This document shows positions 1 through 10,351 of a DNA stretch of 55,531 nt, piece by piece. Below the pieces are notes generated by a model. The model was not told the origin of the DNA. It did no database searches and saw only the letters and a list, made by a program, of their open reading frames with translations. Numbering within the stretch: position 1 is the first letter of the stretch; every line of letters begins with the position of its first letter. Source of the stretch: Prionace glauca (Eukaryota; Chordata; Chondrichthyes; Carcharhiniformes; Carcharhinidae); assembly GCA_037974335.1 (NCBI GenBank), contig CM075760.1:13018814-13074344 (forward strand), written 5' to 3'. The position numbers were made by a program, and so were the translations under genes.

Positions 1-292
1 AGAGACAGATACAGAGAGAGAGACACACACAGATACAGAGAGAGAGAGACATACACAGATACAGAGAGAGAGAGACACACACAGATACAGAGAGAGAGAG
101 AGACACACAGATACAGAGAGAGAGAGACACACACAGATACAGAGAGAGAGAGAGAGAGCCAGAGAGATACAGATACAGAAAGAGAGTGAGAGAGACACCC
201 TGATACAGAGAGAGAGACACACACAGATACACAGACAGAGAGAGAGACACAGATACAGAGAGAGAAAGACACACACAGATACAGAGAGAGAG
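1..292 (+). repeat. A-satellite array (24-bp GATAC/AG/AC unit)
   Basis: Tandem copies of a unit made of GATAC, an AG run and an AC run, about 24 bp with variation in 2-bp steps. The window starts inside the array. No gene is visible; the stop-free frames are repeat translation. Confidence 0.95.
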
Positions 293-1022
293 ACAACACA
301 GGGAGAAATACAGTGACAGACACACAGACGTGGAAACAGAGAGACTCAGAGAAATACAGAGAGGGACACACAGATACAGAGACACAGCGATACAGAGACA
401 GAGACAAACAAGTACAGAGAGACAGAAAAAACACAGAGAGGGACACATATATAAAGAAACACACAGATACAGAGAGACACAGATACAGACTGACAAAGAG
501 AGAGACAAAAACAAGGATACAGAGAGAGAGACACACACAACAGAGTGAGAGAGAGACACAGACACGGATACAGAGAGAGAGAGAGAGAGACAGACAGATA
601 CAGAGAGAGAGACACAGACAGATACAAAGAGAGAGAGACAGACAGATACAGAGAGAGAGAGAGAGACAGATACAGAGAGAGAGACACAGACAGATACAGA
701 GAGAGAGAGAGCGACAATACAGATACAGAGAAAGACAGACAGACAGAGAGGGAGAGAGACACACACAGTTACAGAGAGAGACACACACAGATACAGAGAG
801 AGAGAGAGACACAGATACAGAGAGGGAGAGAGACACACAGTTACAGAGAGAGAGACACACACAGATACAGAGAGAGAGACACACACAGGAAGAGACACAC
901 ACAGACACAAAGAGAGAGAGAAACAGATGCTGAGAGTGAGACAGATACAGATAGAGAGAGAGAGAGATGCACAGATACAGAGTGAAAGGGGGAGAGACAG
1001 ATACAGACAGAGAGACACCGAT

Positions 1023-1053
<31 letters not shown>

Positions 1054-1224
1054 TAGAGAGACGCAGATACAGAGAGAGAAGCAGATAAACAGAGAGACAG
1101 AGAGAGAGAGACACACACACACCCAGAGACAGAGAGATACCCACCCAGAGAGAGAGAAAGAGACAGAGTGAGACACAGAGAGTGAAAGAGAGAGATGCAG
1201 AGAGCGAGTGTCACACATAGACAG
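293..1224 (+). repeat. E unit, copy 1 (long degenerate satellite unit)
   Basis: A more complex unit within GA/CA-rich DNA. Landmarks in order are GAAATACAGTGACAGAC (about 305), GACGTGGAAACAG (about 329), ACATATATAAAGAAACAC (about 443), GATGCTGAGAGTGAGAC (about 927), GTGAAAGGGGGAGAG (about 983), a CACCCAGAGACAGAGAG stretch (about 1120) and GTCACACATAGACAG (about 1209). The same landmarks recur in the same order near 47.3, 49.4 and 54.7 kb, so this is a defined higher-order unit of roughly 0.7-0.9 kb and not random microsatellite. The long frames inside it are low-complexity (DTERERET-like) and are not credible proteins. Confidence 0.8.
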
Positions 1225-1655
1225 ACAGAGAAAGACAGACAGAGAGAGAGAAAGACAGGGAGAGACAGAGAGACAGAGAGAAAGAAAGAGACAGACACAG
1301 ATACAGAGAGATGGAGACATACAGATAGAGTGAGAGACACACAGATACAAAGAGAGAGACAGACACAGATACAGAGAGAGACACACACAGAGACAGAGAC
1401 ACACAGATACAGACAGAGACACACAGATACAGAGAGAGCGGGATAGAGAGATACAGAGAGACAGACACACACACACAGATGCAGCGAGAGATAGACACAA
1501 CAGATACAGACAGAGAGACATACAGATAGAGTGAGAGAGACACACACACACAGATACAGTGAGACACACACAGAGACGCAGAGAGAGACACACACACACT
1601 CGCAGATACAGAGACACAGAGAGAGAGAAGCAGAATGAGAGACAGAGAGAGACAC
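1225..1655 (+). repeat. Degenerate GA/CA-rich array
   Basis: Irregular GAGAGACAGA and ACACAGATACA motifs without a stable period. It bridges the E unit and the following AC-rich array. No gene is seen. Confidence 0.8.
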
Positions 1656-2165
1656 ACACACACACAAAGAGATAAACACTCATACACACAGAAACACATA
1701 CACACACAGAAACACACACACACACAAAGAGAAACACACACACATGTAAAGAGAAAAACACACAGATAAAGAGAAAAACACAATCACACACACACACAGA
1801 AACACACACACAAAGACAAAAACACACACACAAAGAGAGAAACACACGCACACACAAAGAGAGAAACACACAAATGTACAGAGCAACACACGCACGCACA
1901 CACGGAAACACATACAGTCACAAAGAGCGAAACACACACACGCAAAGAGAGAAACACACACACACAAAGTGAGAATCATACACAGAGTGAGAAACACATA
2001 CACGCACAGAGCAACACACATGCACACACACACACACACACACAGAAACACACACAGTCACAAAGAGAGAAACACACAAACACCCAAAGAGAAAAACACA
2101 CAAACAAAAAAAGAGAAACACACACACAAAGCGAGAACACACACAGAGCGAGAAACACACACATA
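1656..2165 (+). repeat. AC-rich AAAGAGAGAAACACACAC array
   Basis: Tandem array of ACACACAAAGAGAGAAACAC-type units. It is the reverse complement of the TGTGTTTCTCTCTTTGTGTG arrays that follow at 2699-3824. The two opposite-sense arrays are separated only by LINE and SINE fragments. Confidence 0.9.
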
Positions 2166-2302
2166 CACAGAGCAACTTTATAAGACCCTTGTCAGGCCTC
2201 ATTTAGAGTATTGTGCGCAGTTCTTGTTGCCTCACTATAGGAAAGATGTAGAAGCTATTGAGAGGGTACAGAGGAGATTTACAAGGATGTTGTTTGGTTT
2301 GG
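2166..2302 (+). mobile_element. CR1-clade LINE fragment, RT C-terminal part
   Basis: The plus strand encodes LYKTLVRPHLEYCAQF followed by RKDVEAIERVQRRFTRM, the conserved block downstream of the reverse transcriptase domain in CR1-clade LINEs. The intact element at 26215-27908 has the equivalent LYRALVRPQLEYCVQFW and VQRRFTR. The piece is truncated on both sides: array sequence precedes it, and 2303-2370 is a GA-rich spacer without recognisable coding sense. This is a dead fragment, in opposite orientation to the LINE piece at 2371-2698. Confidence 0.85.
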
Positions 2303-2370
2303 TGAGAGACAGGATAGAGAAATGTGGTGAGGAGAGAAGGCAGAGAGACCAGAGGGAGGGAGAGGGTAAG

Positions 2371-2698
2371 TCATAAAGTCACAGAGGTTTACAGCATGGA
2401 AACAGGCCCTTCGGCCCCACTTGCCCATGCTGCCCCTTTTTTAACTCCTAAGCTAATCCCAATGGCCCACATTTGGCCCATATCCCTCTGTACCCATCGC
2501 ACCCATGGAACTGTCTCAATATTTTTTAGAAGACAAGATTGTATCCCTCTCTACTATTACCTCTGGCAGCTTGTTCCAGACACTCACCACCCTCTGGGTG
2601 GAAAAATTGTCCCTCTGGACACTTTTGTATCTCTCCCCTCTCACCTTAAACCTATCCCCTCTAGTTTTAGACTCCCCTACCTTTGATACAAGGTATTG
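2371..2698 (-). mobile_element. CR1-clade LINE 3' end, antisense
   Basis: Read on the minus strand this encodes [18 protein letters not shown] and then [15 protein letters not shown], the C-terminus of CR1-type ORF2. The intact element has FFTQRVVNLWNSLPVEVVE at the same place. A non-coding tail follows whose minus-strand reading contains GGCCGAAGGGCCTGTTTCC, also found at the tail of the SINE fragment at 2919-3104. It is 5'-truncated. A near-identical partial copy lies at 52101-52330. Confidence 0.85.
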
Positions 2699-2918
2699 AC
2701 GTGTGTGTGTGTGTGTGTGTTTCCCTCTTTGTGTGCGTGTGTTTTGTATGTGTGTATTTCTGTGTATGTGTGTGTGTTTCAGTGTACGTGTGCGTGTTTC
2801 TTGGTGTGTGTGTTTCTCTCTTTGTGTGTGTGTTTCTCTTGGTGTGTTTCTGTGTGTCTTTGTGTGTGTGTTTCTCTCTTTGTATATGAGTGTGTTTCTG
2901 TGTGTCTTTGTGTGTGTG
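2699..2918 (+). repeat. GT array (TGTGTGTTTCTCTCTTT type)
   Basis: TG runs alternate with TTTCTCTCTTTG blocks. It abuts the antisense LINE piece on its left and a SINE fragment on its right. Confidence 0.92.
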
Positions 2919-3104
2919 TCCAAAGATGTGCGGGTTAGGTTCATTGGCTATGCTAAAATTGCCCCTTAGTGTCCTGGGATGTGTAGGTTAGAGGGATTAG
3001 CAGGTAAAATGTGTAGGGATATGGGGATAGGGTCTGGGTGGGATTGTGTTCGGTGCAGACTCGATGGGCCGAAGGGCCTGTTTCTGCACTGTAGGGTTCT
3101 ATGT
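2919..3104 (+). mobile_element. HE1/V-SINE-like fragment with CR1-type tail
   Basis: This begins within the SINE body (CAAAGATGTGCGGGTTAGG) and runs to a complete 3' end: GTGCAGACTCGATGGGCC, GAAGGGCCTGTTTCTGCA, then a TTCTATG terminus. The tRNA-like head and the TTTCCTCC central block are missing, as expected of a 5'-truncated retrocopy. The 3' part resembles the tail of CR1-type LINEs, consistent with a SINE that borrows LINE reverse transcription. The family name is from memory of elasmobranch repeats and was not checked by a search. Confidence 0.75.
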
Positions 3105-3824
3105 TCTCTCTTTGTGTGTGTGTTTGTATTTCTGTGTGTGTGTGTGTGTGTGTGCATGTGTTTCTCTTTCTCTCGCTCTCTGTTTGTGTGTGTGTTTCTC
3201 TCTTTGTGGTATGTGTTTTTCTGTGTGTGTGTGGTTGTGCTTCTCTCCTTGTGTGTGTGTGCGTGTGTGTGTTTCTCTGTCTGTATGTGTGTGTGTTTCT
3301 CTCTTTATGTTTGTGTGTTTTTCTCTTTGTGTGTGTGAGTGTTTCTGTGTGTGTGTATTTCTCTCTTTGTGTGTGTGTGTGTTTCTGTGTGTGTTTCTCT
3401 CTTTGCGTGTGTATTTCTCCGTGTGTGTATGGGCGCTTCTCTCTTTGTGTGTGTGTGTGTTTCTCTCTTTGTGCGTGTGTTGCTCTGTGTGTGTTATTCT
3501 CTCTTGTGTGTGTGTGTCTTGTCTCTCTTTATGCGTGTGTGTTTCTCTCTTTGGGTGTGTGTGTTTCTGTGTGCGTGTGTGTTTCTCTCTTTGGGTGTGT
3601 GTGTTTCTCTCTTTGTCTGTGTTTGTATTTCCTTGTGTGTGTGTTGCTCTGTGTGTGTCTTTCTGTCTTTGTGCGTGTGTGTGTGTGTTTCATTCTTTGT
3701 ATGTATCTGTGTTTCTCTCTTTGTGTGTGTGTGTTTCTCTCTTTGTGTGTGTGTGTTTCTCCCTTTGTGTGTCTGTGTGTGTTTCTCTCTTTGTCTGTGT
3801 GTGTGTGTGTGGGTGTGTTTGCGC
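3105..3824 (+). repeat. GT array, 0.7 kb
   Basis: Alternation of TG runs with TTTCTCTCTTTG blocks and occasional GCGTG or ATTTC variants. It ends in a GTGTTTGCGCAAAGGG junction to the CR1 tail stub of the first cassette. The cysteine/leucine/valine-rich frames across it are repeat translation. Confidence 0.93.
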
Positions 3825-3875
3825 AAAGGGCTAGATGGCCTACTCCTGCTCCTATTTATTATGTTCTTGTGTACA
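3825..3875 (+). mobile_element. CR1 3' tail stub
   Basis: About 50 bp, AAGGGCTAGATGGCCTACTC then CTGCTCCTATTTATTATG, matching the last bases of the LINE at 26215-27908 (GGGCCAGATGGCCTACTC, TTCTTATG tail). It is wedged between the GT array and the SINE, and the same stub opens all five cassettes. Confidence 0.8.
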
Positions 3876-4148
3876 CAGCTCCAGGGACCTGGGTTCGATT
3901 CCCAGCTTGGGTCACTGTCTGTGTGGAGTCTGTATGTTCTCCCCGTGTCTGGGTGGGTTTCCTCCGGGTGCTCCAGTTTCCTCCCACAATCTGAAAGATG
4001 TGCTGGTTAGGGTGTATTGACTGTGCTAAATTCTCCCTCAGTGTAACCCGAACAGGCGCCGGAGTGTGGGGACTAGGGGATTTTCACAGTAACTTTATTC
4101 CAGTGTTAATGTGAACCTACTTGTGACACTAATAAATAAACTTTATAG
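3876..4148 (+). mobile_element. tRNA-derived SINE (V-SINE/HE1-like), cassette 1
   Basis: A Pol III B box GGTTCGATTCC lies at 3892-3902. The V-SINE-type body follows (GGGTCACTGTCTGTGTGGAG, TTCTCCCCGTGTCTGGGTG, TTTCCTCCGGGTGCTCC, TTTCCTCCCACAATC). The tail is TTTTCACAGTAACTTTATTC, then TGTGACACTAATAAATAAAC. The A-box half of the tRNA head is missing, so the copy is 5'-truncated. The tail differs from the CR1-like tail at 2919-3104, so two SINE subfamilies with different tails are present. Copies 2-5 of the cassette are nearly identical because they share segmental duplications. Confidence 0.8.
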
Positions 4149-4784
4149 AAAATAAACTTTCTATCTTTGATAGAGAGGTTCAGGTGATTCCATTCCATAT
4201 CTTCCTGCTTTGGGGAAATGGGAATTATCTTTACATTTACAAGGATATGCGGAGGGAGATGTTTGAATAGACATTCAGCTTTTTGGGTGATTAAAGTGTC
4301 AATTTGTTTCCAGAAGCTGTTTACAGGGATTGTCCCGAGAGATTGAATTGTTTCAGTAATGTCCACGTCTCCAATACTTCAGACAGAGGAAGGTATACAA
4401 AAGGAAAGATTGGGGGAATCACTACATTGAATGTATGAGGTCTCATCACTCTCTGTCTGCTTTGATGTTGTAATCTTTACATTTTTAAACACTGAAACCT
4501 CTTGCCCTTGTTGGGAATCTCACTGCGGTTTGGGAAAAGCAAACACTGATCCCACACTAAACCCCCCCCAACACAGGACTGAGCAGAGAGTGTGAAATGG
4601 AACTGCTGTCAGAGTGGGTTATTTTTATAGATGGATAAGAAACATTCCTCCATTTTCAAACCTTTCTCCTGTTTCTGTAGCGTTTCGGGCTCCCCTGTGT
4701 CCCTGTCTCTCCATCTCTGGGGCAATTTAGCATGGACAATCCCCCCAACCTTCACAACTTGGGACATTAAGGGGCAATTTTGGA
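4149..4784. repeat. U module, copy 1 (unrecognised ~640-bp block)
   Basis: Non-satellite sequence of balanced composition that recurs nearly unchanged at about 21081, 32876, 40384 and 53875, and in deleted form at 47113. I do not recognise its first 570 bp. Its end (4719-4770, GGGGCAATTTAGCATGGAC and onward) resembles an antisense piece of the V-SINE body seen at 43919-44150. It contains a C8 run near 4562 and a pyrimidine tract ending TTTCTGTAG near 4680. Short frames (86 aa minus, ~50 aa plus) persist in some copies only because the copies are recent. The A array starts directly after GGAATACAG. Confidence 0.8.
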
Positions 4785-7700
4785 ATACAGACACACACAG
4801 ATACAGAGAGAGAGACACACACAGATACAGAGAGAGAGACACACACAGATACAGAGAGAGAGTGAGACACACAGAGACAGAGAGAGAGAGAGACAGATAC
4901 AGAGAGAGAGACACACACAGATACAGAGAGAGAGAGATACAGATACAGAGAGAGAGAGAGAGACAGATACAGAGAGAGAGAGACATACAGATACAGAGAG
5001 AGAGACACACACAGATACAGAGAGAGAGACACACACACAGATACACAGAGAGAGAGAGAGACACAGATACAGAGAGAGAGAGAGCCAGAGAGATACAAAT
5101 ACAGAAAGAAAGTGAGAGAGACACACTGATACAGAGAGAGCGACACACACAGATACACAGAGAGACAGAGACACACAGATACAGAGAGAGAAAGACACAC
5201 ACAGATAAACAGAGAGAGACACACACAGATACAAAGAGAGAGAGACACACAGATACACAGAGAGAGACACACACAGAGAGACAGAGAGAGAGAGCAAGAG
5301 AGATACAGATACAGAAAGAGAGAGAGAAAACACACAGATACAGAGAGAGAGAGAGAGACAGATACAGAGAGAGAGAGAGAAACACAGATACAGAGAGAGA
5401 GACACACAGATACAGAGAGAGAGAGAGAGACAGATACAGGGAGGGACACACACACAGATATTGAGAGAGAGAGAGACAGATACAGAGAGAGAGAGAGAAA
5501 CACAGATACAGAGAGAGAGACATACACAGATACAGAGAGAGAGACACACACACAGATACAGAGAGAGAGAGACACAGATACAGAGAGAGAGAGACACACA
5601 CAGATACAAGAGAAAGAGAGACACGCAGATACAGAGAGAGAGAGAGAGACAGAGAGAGACACAGATACAGAGAGAGAGAGAGATACAGATTCAGAGAGAG
5701 AGAGACACACACAGATACAGAGAGAGAGAGATACAGATACAGAGAGAGAGACAGAGAGAGACACAGATACAGAGAGAGAGAGAGATACAGATTCAGAGAG
5801 AGAGAGACACAGATACAGAGAGAGAGAGAGACACAGATACAGAGAGAGAGAGAGATACAGATACAGAGAGAGAGAGAGGCACACACAGATACAGAGAGAG
5901 AGAGAGATACAGATACAGAGAGAGAGAGAGGCACACACAGATACAGAGAGAGAGAGAGAGATACAGATACAGAGAGACACACACACACAGATACAGAGAT
6001 AGAGAGAGATACAGATACAGATAGAGACACACACACAGATACAGAGAGAGAGAGATACAGATACAGAAAGAGAGACACACACAGATACAGAGAGAAAGAC
6101 ACACACACAGATACAGAGAGAGAGTGAGATACAGATAGAGAGAGAGACACAGATACAGAGAGAGAGAGAGATACACAGATACAGAGAGAGAGAGAAAAAC
6201 ACAGATACAGAGAGAGAGACACACACAGATACAGAGAGTGAGAGAGACACAGATACAGAGAGAGAGAGACAGATACAGAGAGAGAGACACACACAGATAC
6301 AGAGAGAGAGACACACACACAGATACAGAGAGAGAGAGAGACACAGATACAGAGAGAGAGAGACATACAGATACAGAGAGAGAGACACACACAGATACAG
6401 AGAGAGATACACACACACAGATACAGAGAGAGAGACACACACAGATACAGAGAGAGAGAGAGACACACAGATACAGTTAGAGAGACACACACACAGATAC
6501 AGAGAGAGAGAGAGAGCCAGAGAGATACAGATACAGAAAGAAAGTGAGAGAGACACACTGATACAGAGAGAGAGACACACACGGATACACAGAGAGACAG
6601 AGACACACAGATACAGAGAGAGAAAGACACACACAGATAAACAGAGAGAGACACATACAGATACAGAGAGAGAGACACACACAGAGATACAGAGAGAGAG
6701 AGAGCAAGAGAGATACAGATACAGAAAGAGAGAGAGAGAAAACACACAGATACAGAGAGAGAGAGAGAGACAGATACAGAGAGAGAGAGAGAAACACAGA
6801 TACAGAGAGAGAGACACACACAGATACAGAGAAACAGACACACAGATACAGAGAGAGAGACACACAGATACAGAGAGAGAGAGAGAGACACACACAGATA
6901 CAGAGAGAGAGAGAGAGACAGATACAGGGAGAGCCACACACACAGATACTGAGAGAGAGAGACATACACAGATACAGAGAGAGAGACACACACACAGATA
7001 CAGAGAGAGAGAGACGCAGATACAGAGAGAGAGACACACACAGATACAGAGAGAGAGAGACACACACAGATACAGAGAGAGAGACACACACACACAGATA
7101 CAGAGAGAGAGAGACATACAGATACAGAGAGAGAGTGACACAGATACAGAGAGAGAGAGAGACAGAGAGAGAGAGACAGATACAGAGAGAGAGAGAGACA
7201 CACACAGATACAGAGAAAGAGAGAGACACTGATACAGAGAGAGAGAGAGACACACACAGATACAGAGAGAGAGAGAGATACAGATACAGAGAGAGACACA
7301 CACACAGATACAGAGAGAGAGAGATACAGATACAGAGAGACACACACAGATACAGAGAGAGAGACACACACAGATACAGAGAGAGAGTGAGACACACAGA
7401 TACAGAGAGACAGACAAATACAGAGAGAGAGAGACACACACAGATACAGAGAGAGAGACACACACAGATACAGAGAGAGAGACACACACAGAGATACAGA
7501 GAGAGAGAGCGAGAGAGATACAGATACTGAAAGAGAGACACACACAGATACAGAGAGAGAGAGACACACACAGATACAGAGAGAGAGACACACACACAGA
7601 TACAAGAGAAAGAGAGACATACAGATACAGAGAGAGAGAGTGACACAGATACAGAGAGAGAGAGACAGATACAGAGAGAGAGAGAGAGACACACACAGAT

Positions 7701-10351
7701 ACAGAGAAAGAGGGAGACACTGATACAGAGAGAGAGAGAGACACACACAGATACAGAGAGAGAGAGAGATACAGATACAGAGAGAGACACACACACAGAT
7801 ACAGAGAGAGAGAGATACAGATACAGAGAGACACACACAGATACAGAGAGAGAGACACACACAGATACAGAGAGAGAGACACACACAGATACAGAGAGAG
7901 AGTTAGACACACAGATACAGAGAGAGAGAGACACACAGAGATACAGAGAGAGTGACACCAAGAGAGATACAGATACAGAAAGAGAGAGAGAGACACACAC
8001 AGATACAAGAGAAAGAGACACGCAGATACAGAGAGAGAGTGACACAGATACAGAGAGAGAGAGAGACACACACACAGATACAGAGAGAGAGACACACAGA
8101 TACAGAGAGAGAGAGACAGATACAGAGAGAGAAACACACACAGATACAGAGAATGAGAGAGACACAGATACAGAGAGAGAGAGATACACAGATACAGAGA
8201 GAGAGAGAAACACAGTTACAGAGAGAGACACACACACAGATACAGAGAGAGAGAGAGATACAGATACAGAGAGAGACACACACACAGATACAGAGAGAGA
8301 CACACACACAGATACAGAGAGAGAGACACACAGATACAGAGAGAGACACACACACAGATACAGAGAGAGAGACACACACAGATACAGAGAGTGAGAGAGA
8401 CACAGATACAGAGAGAGAGAGACAGATACAGAGAGAGAGACACACACAGATACAGAGAGAGAGACACACACACAGATACAGAGAGAGAGAGACACACACA
8501 GATACAGAGAGAGAGAGAGACACAGATACAGAGAGAGAGAGACATACAGATACAGAGAGAGAGACACACACAGATACAGAGAGAGAGACACACACACAGA
8601 TACAGAGAGAGAGACACACACAGATACAGAGAGAGAGAGAGACACACAGATACAGTTAGAGAGACACACACACAGATACAGAGAGAGAGAGAGCCAGAGA
8701 GATACAGATACAGAAAGAAAGTGAGAGAGACACACTGATACAGAGAGAGAGACACACACGGATACACAGAGAGACAGAGACACACAGATACAGAGAGAGA
8801 GACACACACAGATACAGAGAGAGAGAGACACACACAGATACAGAGAGAGAGACACACACAGATACAAGAGAAAGAGAGACATACAGATACAGAGAGAGAG
8901 TGACACAGATACAGAGAGAGAGAGAGACAGAGAGAGAGAGACAGATACAGAGAGAGAGAGAGACACACACAGATACAGAGAAAGAGAGAGACACTGATAC
9001 AGAGAGAGAGAGAGACACACACAGATACAGAGAGAGATACAGATACAGAGAGAGACACACACACAGATACAGAGAGAGAGAGATACAGATACAGAGAGAC
9101 ACACACAGATACAGAGAGAGAGACACACACAGATACAGAGAGAGAGACTCACACAGATACAGAGAGAGAGTGAGACACACAGATACAGAGAGAGAGACAG
9201 ACAAATACAGAGAGAGAGAGACACACACAGATACAGAGAGAGAGAGACACACAGATACAGAGAGAGAGACACACACAGAGATACAGAGAGAGAGAGAGCG
9301 AGAGAGATACAGATACAGAAAGAGAGACACACACAGATAAAGAGAGAGAGAGACACACACAGATACAGAGAGAGAGACACACACACAGATACAAGAGAAA
9401 GAGAGACATACAGATACAGAGAGAGAGTGACACAGATACAGAGAGAGAGAGAGACTGAGAGAGAGAGACCGATACAGAGAGAGAGAGAGACACACACAGA
9501 TACAGAGAAAGAGAGAGACACTGATACAGAGAGAGAGAGAGACACACACAGATACAGAGAGAGAGAGAGATACAGATACAGAGAGAGACACACACACAGA
9601 TACAGAGAGAGAGAGATACAGATACAGAGAGACACACACAGATACAGAGAGAGAGACACACACAGATACAGAGAGAGAGACACACACAGATACAGAGAGA
9701 GAGTTAGACACACAGATACAGAGAGAGAGACACACACAGAGATACAGAGAGAGTGACAGCAAGAGAGATACAGATACAGAAAGAGAGAGAGAGACACACA
9801 CAGATACAAGAGAAAGAGACACGCAGATACAGAGAGAGAGTGACACAGATACAGAGAGAGAGAGAGACAGAGAGTGAGACAGATACAGAGAGAGAGAGAC
9901 ACACACAGATACAAAGACAGAGAGAGACACAGATACAGAGAGAGAGAGAGATACAGATACAGAGAGAGACACACACACAGATACAGAGAGAGAGAGATAC
10001 AGATACAGAGAGAGAGACACACACAGATACAGAGAGAGAAAGAGATACAGATACAGAGAGAGAGACACACACAGATACAGAGAGAGACACACACACAGAT
10101 ACAGAGAGAGAGACACACAGATACAGAGAGAGAGACAGATACAGAGAGAAAAACACACACAGATACAGAGAATGAGAGAGACACAGATACAGAGAGAGAG
10201 AGATACACAGATACAGAGAGAGAGAGAAACACAGTTACAGAGAGAGACACACACACAGATACAGAGAGAGAGAGAGATACAGATACAGAGAGAGAGACAC
10301 ACACAGATACAGAGAGAGACACACACACAGATACAGAGAGAGAGACACACA

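Noticed and set aside
3892-3902. A tRNA gene at the GGTTCGATTCC motif
   Set aside because: Only the B box and part of the T arm are present. The sequence continues into a SINE body with no cloverleaf, and it recurs in every cassette.
4106-4366. An 86-codon minus-strand frame in the U module, present in several copies
   Set aside because: It overlaps the SINE tail, starts at a GTG in most copies, has no start in copy 2 and a different one in copy 5. The conservation is explained by recent duplication of the DNA.
4655-4682. Splice acceptor-like pyrimidine tract ending TTTCTGTAG in U, and TATTTTTCACAG near 45360
   Set aside because: No matching donor, exon or coding frame was found. The deleted U copy at 47113 does not break at this site, so it is not a spliced retrocopy.
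4631-4784. Plus-strand frame starting MDKKHSSIFKPFSC in each U module
   Set aside because: It reads through an antisense SINE piece and straight into the satellite, and has no recognisable family.
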